Source of the DNA: 2-01-FULL-44-17 sp036517175
GTDB lineage: Bacteria > Patescibacteriota > Minisyncoccia > 2-02-FULL-40-12 > IGHO2-01-FULL-4-A
Assembly: GCA_036517175.1 (NCBI GenBank)
Contig: DATDXQ010000002.1
Location: 1-62,164, forward strand
DNA length: 62,164 bases
Direction of reading: 5' to 3'
Below, piece by piece: positions 6,967 to 13,589 of this stretch (position 1 is the stretch's first letter; each line of letters opens with the position of its first letter). The notes under the pieces were generated by a model. It was not told the DNA's origin, made no database searches, and saw only the letters and a program-made list of their open reading frames with translations. The position numbers and the translations under genes were made by a program.

Positions 6967-7959
6967 ATGTTAAACACGGACGCAAAATTAGTCGCTAATT
7001 TATTTGATAAATCTACGCTAGAAATGGCAGCCACTAGAGCCGGTTATGGTTTGGGCTTAGTTGAAGCAGGTGGGAAAGATGAGCGAGTGGTAGTGCTTTG
7101 TGCTGATCTTACTGAATCAACCCGATCAGAGGGCTTCGCCAAAAACTTTCCTGAACGATTCATAGAGATGGGTGTAGCCGAACAAAATATGGCAGTAGTT
7201 GCCTCGGGATTAGCCAACTATGGCAAAATACCTTTCATTTCGTCATATGCTGCCTTCTCTCCTGGCCGCAACAATGAACAGATCCGTACAAATATTTGTA
7301 TTAATAATGTGCCCGTAAAAATAGGCGGAGCGCATGCGGGTATTTCAGTTGGTCCCGATGGAGCGACTCATCAAGCCCTCGAGGATATTGCTCTAATGCG
7401 AGTCCTGCCAAGAATGGTTGTTGTTGTTCCATGCGACGCAGAAGAAACACGTAAGGCTACATTTGCCGCTGCATTTAATGGTTCGCCTACATATATACGA
7501 TTCGGGCGTGAAAAGTCTCCGGTGTTTACAACCAAAGACACACCGTTTGAAATAGGGAAGGCCATCACATTAAGAGAGGGGGAGGACTGTGCAATCATCG
7601 GTTGCGGCATGTTGCTCTACAACGCTTTGGTTGCTGCAGAAGAACTATCAAAGGAGGGCATTGAGTGTATGGTTATTAATTCGCATACAGTTAAGCCCCT
7701 TGATGAAACTACTGTTATAGACGCCGCTCAAAAGTGTGGAGCTGTTGTTAGTGTTGAAGAACATCAAATTGCCGGCGGACTAGGTTCGGCCATTGCGGAA
7801 TGTCTATCTCGCAATTATCCTGTGCCACAAGAGTTTATAGGCGTCCAAGATAGGTTTGGTGAATCGGGTACGCCTGGTGAACTTTTGACAGCTTTTTATC
7901 TAGATGTTCCTGATATAAAAATGGCTGTAAAAAAGGCTATCGGCCGTAAAATTGATTGA
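6967..7959 (+). CDS. Transketolase, C-terminal subunit
   Basis: 330 aa from ATG at 6967; the reading frame extends 7 codons upstream, but those overlap the previous gene. It supplies the PYR and C-terminal domains of a split transketolase. LCADLTESTRSEGFAKNFP, GVAEQNMAVVASGLA (with the Glu that activates TPP), IRFGREKSP, SHTVKPLDE and EEHQIAGGLGSAIAE are typical. Its partner is 5309-6226, separated here by two small membrane genes instead of lying next to it. The stop is TGA, showing that UGA is a stop codon in this genome. Confidence 0.94.
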   Translation: MLNTDAKLVANLFDKSTLEMAATRAGYGLGLVEAGGKDERVVVLCADLTESTRSEGFAKNFPERFIEMGVAEQNMAVVASGLANYGKIPFISSYAAFSPGRNNEQIRTNICINNVPVKIGGAHAGISVGPDGATHQALEDIALMRVLPRMVVVVPCDAEETRKATFAAAFNGSPTYIRFGREKSPVFTTKDTPFEIGKAITLREGEDCAIIGCGMLLYNALVAAEELSKEGIECMVINSHTVKPLDETTVIDAAQKCGAVVSVEEHQIAGGLGSAIAECLSRNYPVPQEFIGVQDRFGESGTPGELLTAFYLDVPDIKMAVKKAIGRKID

Positions 7960-7988
7960 GCGTTTGTCCCGATTTGTCTAAAAATGTG

Positions 7989-8243
7989 ATGTTTTATTTT
8001 TATATTTTAGTTTCAGAAAAAACAGGAAAATATTATTATGGCTCAACGGAAAATTTTGATTTGAGACTAGCTCTTCATAATTCCGGAAAGGTAAAATCAA
8101 CGAAAAATAATTTACCTTGGAAAAATCTATTTGTTCAAAATTTTAACACACTTGCAGAAGCTCGGCAAAGAGAATTACAGGTCAAAAAATGGAAAAGTAG
8201 AGCCGCCATCGAAAGAATGATTAAACATCACATTTTTAGGTAA
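7989..8243 (+). CDS. GIY-YIG nuclease domain protein
   Basis: 84 aa from ATG at 7989 (the frame is open 11 codons further up, but homology begins here). The fold signature is YFYILVSEKTGKYYYGST (GIY...YIG-like), then DLRLALHNSGKVKSTK, the conserved WKNLF, and the metal-binding Glu in EARQRELQVKKWKS. Such stand-alone UvrC/YhbQ-type proteins are common in CPR genomes, often in several copies; the biological role is unclear. It follows the transketolase gene with no terminator between them. Confidence 0.85.
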   Translation: MFYFYILVSEKTGKYYYGSTENFDLRLALHNSGKVKSTKNNLPWKNLFVQNFNTLAEARQRELQVKKWKSRAAIERMIKHHIFR

Positions 8244-8351
8244 CAAATCAAGGATCCTCGATTTTTCTATCCCGCCCAAAGAACGAGGATGAAAAATCGG
8301 GAGAATGGGAGTTGGGTCAATTAAGGAGTCGGTTAGAAAAGTAGTCGTTAG
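8244..8351. other. Intergenic stretch with degenerate inverted repeats
   Basis: CGATTTTTC and GAAAAATCG, with ATCCTCG and CGAGGAT, occur in mixed order at 8250-8302. A tandem near-duplicate AGTCGGTTAGAAAA / AGTCGTTAGAAAA follows (about 8329-8356). No gene is seen. Confidence 0.4.
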
Positions 8352-8518
8352 AAAAAAATAGGTTAATTTTTCTTTGTTTGTCTCGCACTTACAAATCTCA
8401 TCAAATTTACTTCGTTTTTCTAGATGAATACAATAGTGTCTTCATCAACGAAAAGCCTTGTAAATTTAATGGCATTTGTTCCTATGCGTCCAGAAAAGAA
8501 AAATTAACCTATTTTTTT
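8352..8518. repeat. Long imperfect hairpin with perfect 23-bp terminal inverted repeats
   Basis: Positions 8352-8374 and 8496-8518 are perfect reverse complements (core ATAGGTTAATTTTTCTT). Inside, ACAAAT...AAATTTAC pairs imperfectly with GTAAATTT...ATTTGT, and GATGAA with TTCATC near the centre, so almost the whole 167 bp folds as one hairpin. This could be a MITE-like element or a long structured RNA. A 76-aa ORF crossing it (8378-8608) has no ribosome site and is not believed. Confidence 0.7.
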
Positions 8519-8552
8519 GCAAAATTACATCAGCTAGTGTGTTGCATGAAAA

Positions 8553-8604
8553 CAGAAAAGGCCCGCGCAGGTCGGAACCCATATGGGTCTTTCCTGCACG
8601 AGCC
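8553..8604 (-). terminator. Terminator of the 101-aa gene
   Basis: On the minus strand GGCTCGTGCAGG pairs with CCTGCGCGGGCC, with an inner GACCC/GGGTT hairpin, followed by TTTTCTGTTTTC. It lies just after the stop of 8611-8916. Confidence 0.75.
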
Positions 8605-8610
8605 GTGACT

Positions 8611-8916
8611 CTACCACACTAGAAGAGGGTATGGCGAGCCGGAAGTAAGTACGATGTTACTGGTTGGAGTTTTGTACAACTCCGACAGTGCCAGCAGGAC
8701 ACTATCCTCATCTATTCTCCGTACCGTGATCCTGTGATCCTCGTACTTTTCGTACGAGTGCCTTACGGCGTGAGTGTGCCCCTCCGGAATTTCCGGAAAA
8801 CCCTCCTTACCTTCCAGGGCAATTGTTACCGGGTTGTCATGTCCGGCCCGGAAACGAATAAATCCAGATCCTCTCTCGCCCCTGTACTCCAGAGGGTAAA
8901 TATAGTTCGCACTCAT
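8611..8916 (-). CDS. Hypothetical protein, 101 aa, of higher GC than its neighbours
   Basis: No family is recognised. Support comes from a complete transcription unit: promoter TTGCAT-17-TATAAT (8944-8972), ribosome site GGAGGT 7 nt before the ATG, and terminator 8553-8604. The protein is soluble, acidic/basic mixed, with EGHTHAVRHSYEKYEDHR in the middle and no TM segment. By eye its GC is about 50%, clearly above its AT-rich surroundings, which suggests recent acquisition. It is a monocistronic gene in an accessory zone. Confidence 0.7.
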   Translation of the reverse strand: MSANYIYPLEYRGERGSGFIRFRAGHDNPVTIALEGKEGFPEIPEGHTHAVRHSYEKYEDHRITVRRIDEDSVLLALSELYKTPTSNIVLTSGSPYPLLVW

Positions 8917-8943
8917 TTTGCTACCTCCAATACCTATAACTCA

Positions 8944-8972
8944 ATTATACCACATTTTACAGATTTATGCAA
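8944..8972 (-). promoter_or_regulatory. Sigma-70 type promoter of the 101-aa gene
   Basis: Minus strand TTGCAT (8972-8967), 17-nt spacer, TATAAT (8949-8944), about 28 nt before the start codon. Confidence 0.8.
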
Positions 8973-9091
8973 GTTTAGTAGGGAGGTTCGCTTCACCTTA
9001 AAAACACGACATAAGACGAGCATGGCTCGGCGATTTTTATCGGTCGCTAATGACGGGTGAAGACCGGAGCGAGTCTAGACGAGCGGATTGT

Positions 9092-9158
9092 TCGGCGGAG
9101 GCAAACCTTTTCCCGAGTGCTCGCCAGGGAAAAGTGTTTGCGCAGCCGGCTGCTAGAG
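9092..9158 (+). repeat. Element A-like palindromic sequence (degenerate copy)
   Basis: GGCGGAG, then a stem (GCAAAC..TTTTCCC pairing with GGGAAAA..GTTTGC), then the 12-nt palindrome GCAGCCGGCTGC and TAGAG. The order GGCGGAG - hairpin - GC(G)AGCCGG(TGG)CTAG matches the elements behind tRNA-Ile and tRNA-Arg, but no tRNA sequence is found here. The gene-free stretch 8973-9171 shows nothing else recognisable beyond short inverted repeats (CTTCACC/GGTGAAG). Confidence 0.5.
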
Positions 9159-9171
9159 TTTGCTGGATTTT

Positions 9172-9714
9172 TTATAAAGATTCCCTAATCCTACTCAGAT
9201 CCTCCCGAAACTGCGGTTCCCAGTTGGGATTTCGGAGGATGGCGGCCGGGTGATAGGTTACGAGGATTCTGTGCCCATCTTTTTCTATTAGCCGGCCACG
9301 ATTAGCACCCATACTTCCTTCCATCCCCAAGCCAGACATTGCCACCCTTCCAAGAACCACAATTAATCTTGGCTCAATCACTGAAATTTCTTTTTCGAGG
9401 GCAGGTCTAAATTTTTCTATTTCTTCGGGTGTCGGAGTGCGATTCCCGCCGAATTCATCAGTCGGTCTGTATTTTACAACATTGGTCACATAAAAATCAG
9501 AACGCTTCCAACCGATAGTCTCCAATGTTTTATTTAAGAGTCTGCCGCCACGGCCAATAAACGGCGTGCCTTTTACTTCTTCATCTTTACCGGGCGCTTC
9601 ACCGATTATCATGACCTGATTGTCAGAAGCGCCGTCATTAAAAACAAGTCTCCGCTTAGGGTAGGCTTTTTTTATTGCATTAAAGATTAGCTCCAGCTTT
9701 TGATCTTTTGTCAT
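9172..9714 (-). CDS. Uracil-DNA glycosylase, family 4/5-like, without Fe-S cysteines
   Basis: 180 aa from ATG at 9714; the frame is open to 9831, but that part covers tRNA-Ile. The family removes uracil from DNA. Motif A VMIIGEAPGKDEE, then GTPFIGRGGRLLN, YVTNVVKYRP, and motif B VTYHPAAILRNP are all present. Family-4 enzymes normally hold a 4Fe-4S cluster with four cysteines, two of them at VVKCRP and about 20 residues on. Here these read VVKYRP and EKFRPAL, and the protein has no cysteine at all. It is convergent with nothing and lies just upstream of the tRNA cluster on the other strand. Confidence 0.88.
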   Translation of the reverse strand: MTKDQKLELIFNAIKKAYPKRRLVFNDGASDNQVMIIGEAPGKDEEVKGTPFIGRGGRLLNKTLETIGWKRSDFYVTNVVKYRPTDEFGGNRTPTPEEIEKFRPALEKEISVIEPRLIVVLGRVAMSGLGMEGSMGANRGRLIEKDGHRILVTYHPAAILRNPNWEPQFREDLSRIRESL

Positions 9715-9758
9715 TTTTTTGATATTATAGCCCCATTGAAAAATAGAATAATATTGAC

Positions 9759-9830
9759 GGGCGCATAGTTCAGTGGTAGAACGCTGTCCTGATAAGACAG
9801 AGGTGCCAGGTCCGATTCCTGGTGCGCCCA
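9759..9830 (+). tRNA. tRNA-Ile(GAT)
   Basis: 72 nt, acceptor GGGCGCA/TGCGCCC, anticodon loop CTGATAA (GAT), T-loop GGTCCGATTCC. CCA is not encoded. Its last 19 nt plus 3 flanking nt are repeated at 9959-9980. Confidence 0.95.
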
Positions 9831-9980
9831 CAAATATAAGACAATTGATTGTCTTATATCAGGAATCGGGCGGCGGAGCTTATGATTTTTTGCATTTGGC
9901 AAAAAATCTTGCGAGCCGGTGGCTAGACAAAATTTTAGGAATAAAATTTTAGTCGAAGCCGATTCCTGGTGCGCCCACAA
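9812..9980 (+). mobile_element. Element A at tRNA-Ile: palindromic insertion bounded by 22-bp direct repeats
   Basis: The sequence from the T-loop through the acceptor end of tRNA-Ile (9812-9833) is repeated exactly at 9959-9980. The 125 bp between hold a perfect 26-nt palindrome (9833-9858, ATATAAGACAAT/ATTGTCTTATAT), CAGGAATCGG pairing with CCGATTCCTG, then GGCGGAGC, a TTTTTTGC/GCAAAAAA hairpin, GCGAGCCGGTGGCTAG, an AAAATTTT hairpin and CGAAGCCGA. The same ordered blocks occur behind tRNA-Arg. It encodes no protein. The layout resembles att repeats of tRNA-integrating elements. Confidence 0.8.
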
Positions 9981-9984
9981 CTTC

Positions 9985-10018
9985 GGGCCGTTAGCTCAGC
10001 GGTAGAGCACCTCATTTG
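9985..10018 (+). pseudogene. tRNA-Ala 5' half (broken copy)
   Basis: 34 nt match the intact tRNA-Ala from its first base to the second base of the anticodon (GGGCCGTTAGCTCAGC...CTCATTTG), with one missing D-loop base and a G-to-A change. The copy breaks in the anticodon and resumes as a 3' half at 10179. Confidence 0.8.
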
Positions 10019-10178
10019 TTCCGATTTACATCCAATAATAAAATTGAGTAATCGAGAATCCTCGATGGCTACTGGCGGGCCGTTAGCTCAGCTGGTAGAG
10101 CGCCTCATTTGCAATGAGGAGGTCACCGGTTCGAGTCCGGTACGGTCCACACTTGCGGCCCGCCAGTAGCCATCGGGA
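10019..10178 (+). mobile_element. Element C: insertion in a broken tRNA-Ala that carries an intact tRNA-Ala
   Basis: Between the 5' half (ending 10018) and the 3' half (starting 10179) of a broken tRNA-Ala lie 160 bp. The ends are near-perfect inverted repeats (TTGTTCCGAT at 10016-10025, ATCGGGACAA at 10172-10181). Inside, a complete tRNA-Ala is flanked by a perfect 19-bp inverted repeat (10063-10081 and 10157-10175, core GATGGCTACTGGCGGG). The insertion point is the anticodon loop, where bacterial group I introns also sit, but no group I core is visible. Confidence 0.7.
10077..10149 (+). tRNA. tRNA-Ala(TGC)
   Basis: 73 nt, acceptor GGGCCGT/ACGGTCC (one G-U pair), anticodon loop TTTGCAA (TGC), T-arm CCGGTTCGAGTCCGG. 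CCA is not encoded. It is nested in a broken copy of the same tRNA. Confidence 0.95.
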
Positions 10179-10236
10179 CAATGAGCCTGCCTGCCACAAT
10201 GCAGGGAGGTCACCGGTTCGAATGCGGTTGGGTCCA
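10179..10236 (+). pseudogene. tRNA-Ala 3' half (broken copy)
   Basis: CAATGAG (10179-10185), then a 20-nt palindromic insert (CCTGC...GCAGG, 10186-10205), then GAGGTCACCGGTTCGA and a diverged acceptor ending GGTCCA. It continues the 5' half at 9985-10018. Confidence 0.75.
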
Positions 10237-10243
10237 CAAACAC

Positions 10244-10273
10244 TTGACAATAAAGAGTTTCATTTGCTATAAT
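10244..10273 (+). promoter_or_regulatory. Sigma-70 type promoter
   Basis: TTGACA (10244-10249), 18-nt spacer, TATAAT (10268-10273), 30 nt upstream of the 131-aa gene's ATG. Confidence 0.85.
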
Positions 10274-10303
10274 TATATATGCTTTTTTATATACGGAGAA
10301 ACT

Positions 10304-10699
10304 ATGCCTAGAGGAATAAGGAAGCGTAATAATTTAACACCCGAAGAGGCTCGCCTAGCTGCTCTGAGACAACAAGTTTTTTCCAGGGCTGTTATTTCTC
10401 TGTCTAGTGAGTTTGAAGCCCTAAAAAAAGCAAAGAATAAGCTTGAGAACGATATCTCTGAGGTAGCTAAGCGACTCAAATCACTTAGCGAATTGATTAC
10501 AAGAATCTCCGAAGGCAACAAGGAAGTACTCATTATTGCCCGAGAAGATCATCCGAGTCTTTTGCAGAACTTACTAGATGGCTGTGAGGAAGTTTCAGCC
10601 GAATTCGAAAGGACTAGCGAACACCTTGAGGCCCTGAATGATTTCCGGCCTGAGAAGCCAATAGTGCGCACGGCAACCAGAGAAGGTGTTTTAGCTTAG
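10304..10699 (+). CDS. Coiled-coil hypothetical protein, 131 aa
   Basis: No family is recognised. The ATG at 10304 follows GGAG by 5 nt and a consensus promoter; the longer frame from 10181 runs through tRNA sequence and is rejected. After a basic start (PRGIRKRNNLTPEEAR) the protein is almost all helix with heptad-like Leu spacing (residues 25-65: SLSSEFEALKKAKNKLEND onward), then a second helix pair around residues 85-110. It is likely a soluble coiled-coil protein. Monocistronic, with its own terminator. Confidence 0.75.
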   Translation: MPRGIRKRNNLTPEEARLAALRQQVFSRAVISLSSEFEALKKAKNKLENDISEVAKRLKSLSELITRISEGNKEVLIIAREDHPSLLQNLLDGCEEVSAEFERTSEHLEALNDFRPEKPIVRTATREGVLA

Positions 10700-10702
10700 T
10701 AT

Positions 10703-10723
10703 AGACCCCAAAAGGGTCTTTTT
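10703..10723 (+). terminator. Rho-independent terminator
   Basis: AGACCC / GGGTCT hairpin followed by TTTTT, just after the 131-aa gene. Confidence 0.85.
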
Positions 10724-10764
10724 AATTTCTTGTAGATAGTTTTTAAATCTGTTAAATTTAGACC

Positions 10765-12756
10765 GTGGAAAATATTTTTAAAGATCTCAATGAAAAACAA
10801 GTCAACGCAGTGCGGGCCATTGAAGGCCCTGTTTTAATATTGGCCGGGGCAGGCAGCGGCAAGACGAGAGCACTGACTCATCGTATCGCTCATATGATAG
10901 ATCAGGGGATTGCACCTCAAAATATTTTAGCCATAACATTCACTAATAAGGCAGCTGGGGAAATCAAAGACCGAGTTGAAAAACTTCTTACTGCTTCAGG
11001 GCATGTCTTAAATGCCGGAACTTCTCCTTGGATGGGAACCTTCCATTCGATTTGTCTCCGCATATTACGCCATGAAATAGAAAAACTATCTCCTTACACC
11101 ACCAAATTTATAGTATACGATCAGGACGACCAGATATCACTTATAAAAAACGTAATGCAGGAACTGGAAATCAATCCCAAAAAATTCAGCCCTAAAAATA
11201 TACTTGGCAGGATTTCAGCTCTCAAGAGCGAGCTAGTCGGACATGAAGATTTCTCAGATCGCGCAAAAGAGTATTTCGAGAAAATTGTCGCGCCAGTTTA
11301 TACCGGATACCAAACAGCACTGCAAAAAAACAATGCTCTGGATTTTGATGATCTCATAATGTTATGTGTCGCATTACTGCAAAAATATCCAAAAACCCTT
11401 GAAAAATATCAAGATATTTTCCGCTATATTTTAGTTGATGAGTACCAAGACACAAACCATAGCCAATACGTCTGGGTTAACTTATTAGCAAAAAGACGTA
11501 GAAATCTTTTTGTAATCGGTGATGACTATCAATCTATATATTCTTTTCGCCTTGCTAACATACGCAATATTTTGGACTTTGAAAAAGACTATCCCGAAGC
11601 TAAGGTAATATTGCTTGAACAAAACTATCGTTCTACACAAAACATTCTCGCCGCTGCCAATCACATAATTCTTAAAAATAAGAATCAAAAACACAAAAAA
11701 CTTTGGACTGAAAATTCAACGGGCGAAGTAATAAAACTTAAGGAGACTGGCAACGAAAGAAGAGAGGGAGAATACATAATCGAAGCTGTCAAAAAAGATC
11801 TCGAAGGAGGCCACAAACTGAATGATTTTACTATATTATACCGGACACATGCTCAATCACGTGCGATTGAAGAATCTATGATTAAGCATGGCATGCCGTA
11901 CAGAATATTAGGTGGGGTTAAGTTTTACCAAAGACGTGAAATTAAAGACGTTCTCGCTTATCTACGACTGGCAGCAAACCCAAATGATAGTGTCAGCTGG
12001 GATAGAATTTATAACGTACCCGGTCGTGGAATCGGTCAGACCACTTGGCAAAAAACCAAGGAAGCTGCAACTAGTGGGCTTTCAGAAATAGTAAGCGCTT
12101 CCGATAAAATACCTGGCATAGGTCAGAAACAAATTGCCGCCTTGAAGTCTCTAGGTAAGCTTATCGAGGAATTAGTAGATAAATCCAGTAAATACCCGCC
12201 GTCACAACTGGTCAAGCTTGTACTACAAAAAACAAACTATGAATCATATATAAATGATAAGACAACCGATGGGGAAGAACGCTGGGAAAACGTAAAAGAA
12301 ATTTTGACTGCAGTAAAGAAATTTGATGCAACAGAAGAGCCCTCAACGGGAAACGGACTCCAAAGATTCCTAGAAGAAGTAGCTCTTCTACAAGAAACCG
12401 ACAAACTGGAACAGGGAGGCGACATGGTTAACCTCATGACCGTACACTCCGCCAAGGGGTTAGAATTTCCTGTTGTATTCTTGGTTGGAATGGAGGATGG
12501 CATATTCCCTCACTCTCGTTCAATATTTGATATGGGCGAACTGGAGGAAGAAAGACGACTTTGTTATGTTGCCATTACAAGGGCAAAAGAAAAGCTTTAC
12601 ATAACATACTGCCGAGAAAGAGCCTTATACGGTTCTACTCAATTTAATCCTCCGTCTAGATTCCTATTTGAAATACCGGAACAACTTATAAGTTTTTCTC
12701 CACTTAAACAAGCGCAAACAAACAAATATTTTGAAGACTTTATAAACTACGACTAA
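10765..12756 (+). CDS. pcrA: ATP-dependent DNA helicase, UvrD/PcrA family
   Basis: 663 aa from a GTG start at 10765. Superfamily 1A helicase that unwinds DNA 3'-5' in repair and replication restart. Motif I LAGAGSGKT (26-34), Ia ITFTNKAAGEIKDR, II VDEYQDTN, III GDDYQSIYSFR, IV EQNYRST, V TVHSAKGLEF and VI CYVAITRAKEKLYI are all intact. Motif II has YQDTN, as in PcrA. It is slightly shorter than the usual 700-740 aa because it lacks a long C-terminal Tudor-like tail. The stop overlaps the start of rsmA by one base (TAATG). Confidence 0.95.
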   Translation: MENIFKDLNEKQVNAVRAIEGPVLILAGAGSGKTRALTHRIAHMIDQGIAPQNILAITFTNKAAGEIKDRVEKLLTASGHVLNAGTSPWMGTFHSICLRILRHEIEKLSPYTTKFIVYDQDDQISLIKNVMQELEINPKKFSPKNILGRISALKSELVGHEDFSDRAKEYFEKIVAPVYTGYQTALQKNNALDFDDLIMLCVALLQKYPKTLEKYQDIFRYILVDEYQDTNHSQYVWVNLLAKRRRNLFVIGDDYQSIYSFRLANIRNILDFEKDYPEAKVILLEQNYRSTQNILAAANHIILKNKNQKHKKLWTENSTGEVIKLKETGNERREGEYIIEAVKKDLEGGHKLNDFTILYRTHAQSRAIEESMIKHGMPYRILGGVKFYQRREIKDVLAYLRLAANPNDSVSWDRIYNVPGRGIGQTTWQKTKEAATSGLSEIVSASDKIPGIGQKQIAALKSLGKLIEELVDKSSKYPPSQLVKLVLQKTNYESYINDKTTDGEERWENVKEILTAVKKFDATEEPSTGNGLQRFLEEVALLQETDKLEQGGDMVNLMTVHSAKGLEFPVVFLVGMEDGIFPHSRSIFDMGELEEERRLCYVAITRAKEKLYITYCRERALYGSTQFNPPSRFLFEIPEQLISFSPLKQAQTNKYFEDFINYD

Positions 12757-13589
12757 TGATCACTAGTGAAATCAAAAAAGAACTCTCAAGCCTTGGCATC
12801 AGTCCCAAAAAATCGCTTGGGCAAAATTTTCTCATAAGAGAGGCAATTTATGAAAAAATAATTTCTGCTGTGGAACCCGCCAGTGAAGATAACATAATTG
12901 AGATCGGCCCTGGCCTTGGCACGTTAACTCAATACTTGGCAAAATCAGGAGCAAAAATAATAGCCGTTGAAAAAGATAGGGATCTAATCGGACATCTTAC
13001 ATCAAAGCTTATAAAATCAAAAAATGTTACAATAATTGAGGGGGATATACTAAAATTTAAAGTTGAGGATTTAAATTTGGAACCTACTAAATACAAAGTT
13101 GTAGGCAACATTCCTTACTACATAACTTCTCACTTATTAAGACGGATTTTGGAAAAATGGCCTAAACCCAAATCGATAACACTATTAGTTCAAAAAGAGG
13201 TAGCTAAGAGGATTGTAGCCAAACCACCAAACATGAGCATGCTCGGAGTTTCTGTACAATACTACTCTTCTCCAAAAATAATAAGCTACGTTTCTAAAAG
13301 TAATTTTTTACCTCAACCCAAAGTCGATTCCGCAATTATAAAGTTAGAACCTAGAGTAAATAATCAGGAGTCTAGAATAAATTCAGAAAAATTTTTTAAA
13401 ACTGCGCGGGCCGGGTTTGCTGAAAAAAGAAAACAACTAATAAATAATTTGTCCGCGGGATTAAAATTATCCAAAAAATCAGTTGAAGAAAAACTAAACC
13501 TTATAGACATAGACCCCAAAAGAAGAGCGGAAACTCTTACTATCGAAGAATGGAGTATAATCACAAAAGCTTTGCTGTCGCAGGATTAA
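12756..13589 (+). CDS. rsmA: 16S rRNA dimethyladenosine transferase RsmA (KsgA)
   Basis: 277 aa. It dimethylates A1518 and A1519 in the last 16S helix. Visible are SLGQNFLI (20-27), SAM motif I EIGPGLGTLT (49-58), motif II AVEKD and the catalytic NIPYYITS (118-125), plus the C-terminal ribosome-contacting domain with RRAETLTIEEW. Start codon overlaps the helicase stop; its last 40 nt overlap the start of lnt in another frame, so the three genes are translationally coupled. Confidence 0.95.
   Translation: MITSEIKKELSSLGISPKKSLGQNFLIREAIYEKIISAVEPASEDNIIEIGPGLGTLTQYLAKSGAKIIAVEKDRDLIGHLTSKLIKSKNVTIIEGDILKFKVEDLNLEPTKYKVVGNIPYYITSHLLRRILEKWPKPKSITLLVQKEVAKRIVAKPPNMSMLGVSVQYYSSPKIISYVSKSNFLPQPKVDSAIIKLEPRVNNQESRINSEKFFKTARAGFAEKRKQLINNLSAGLKLSKKSVEEKLNLIDIDPKRRAETLTIEEWSIITKALLSQD

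Noticed and set aside
8378..8608. 76-aa plus-strand ORF
   Set aside because: It crosses the long hairpin and the terminator of the minus-strand gene; no ribosome site.
9715..9831. N-terminal extension of the UDG
   Set aside because: It lies across tRNA-Ile on the opposite strand and carries no family similarity.
9831..9958. A second tRNA after tRNA-Ile
   Set aside because: Only the T-loop-to-acceptor part is repeated; the D-arm and anticodon arm are absent, so it is an att-like repeat rather than a gene.
10181..10303. N-terminal extension of the 131-aa protein
   Set aside because: It translates the tRNA-Ala fragment and the promoter; the ATG with GGAG at 10304 is the sensible start.
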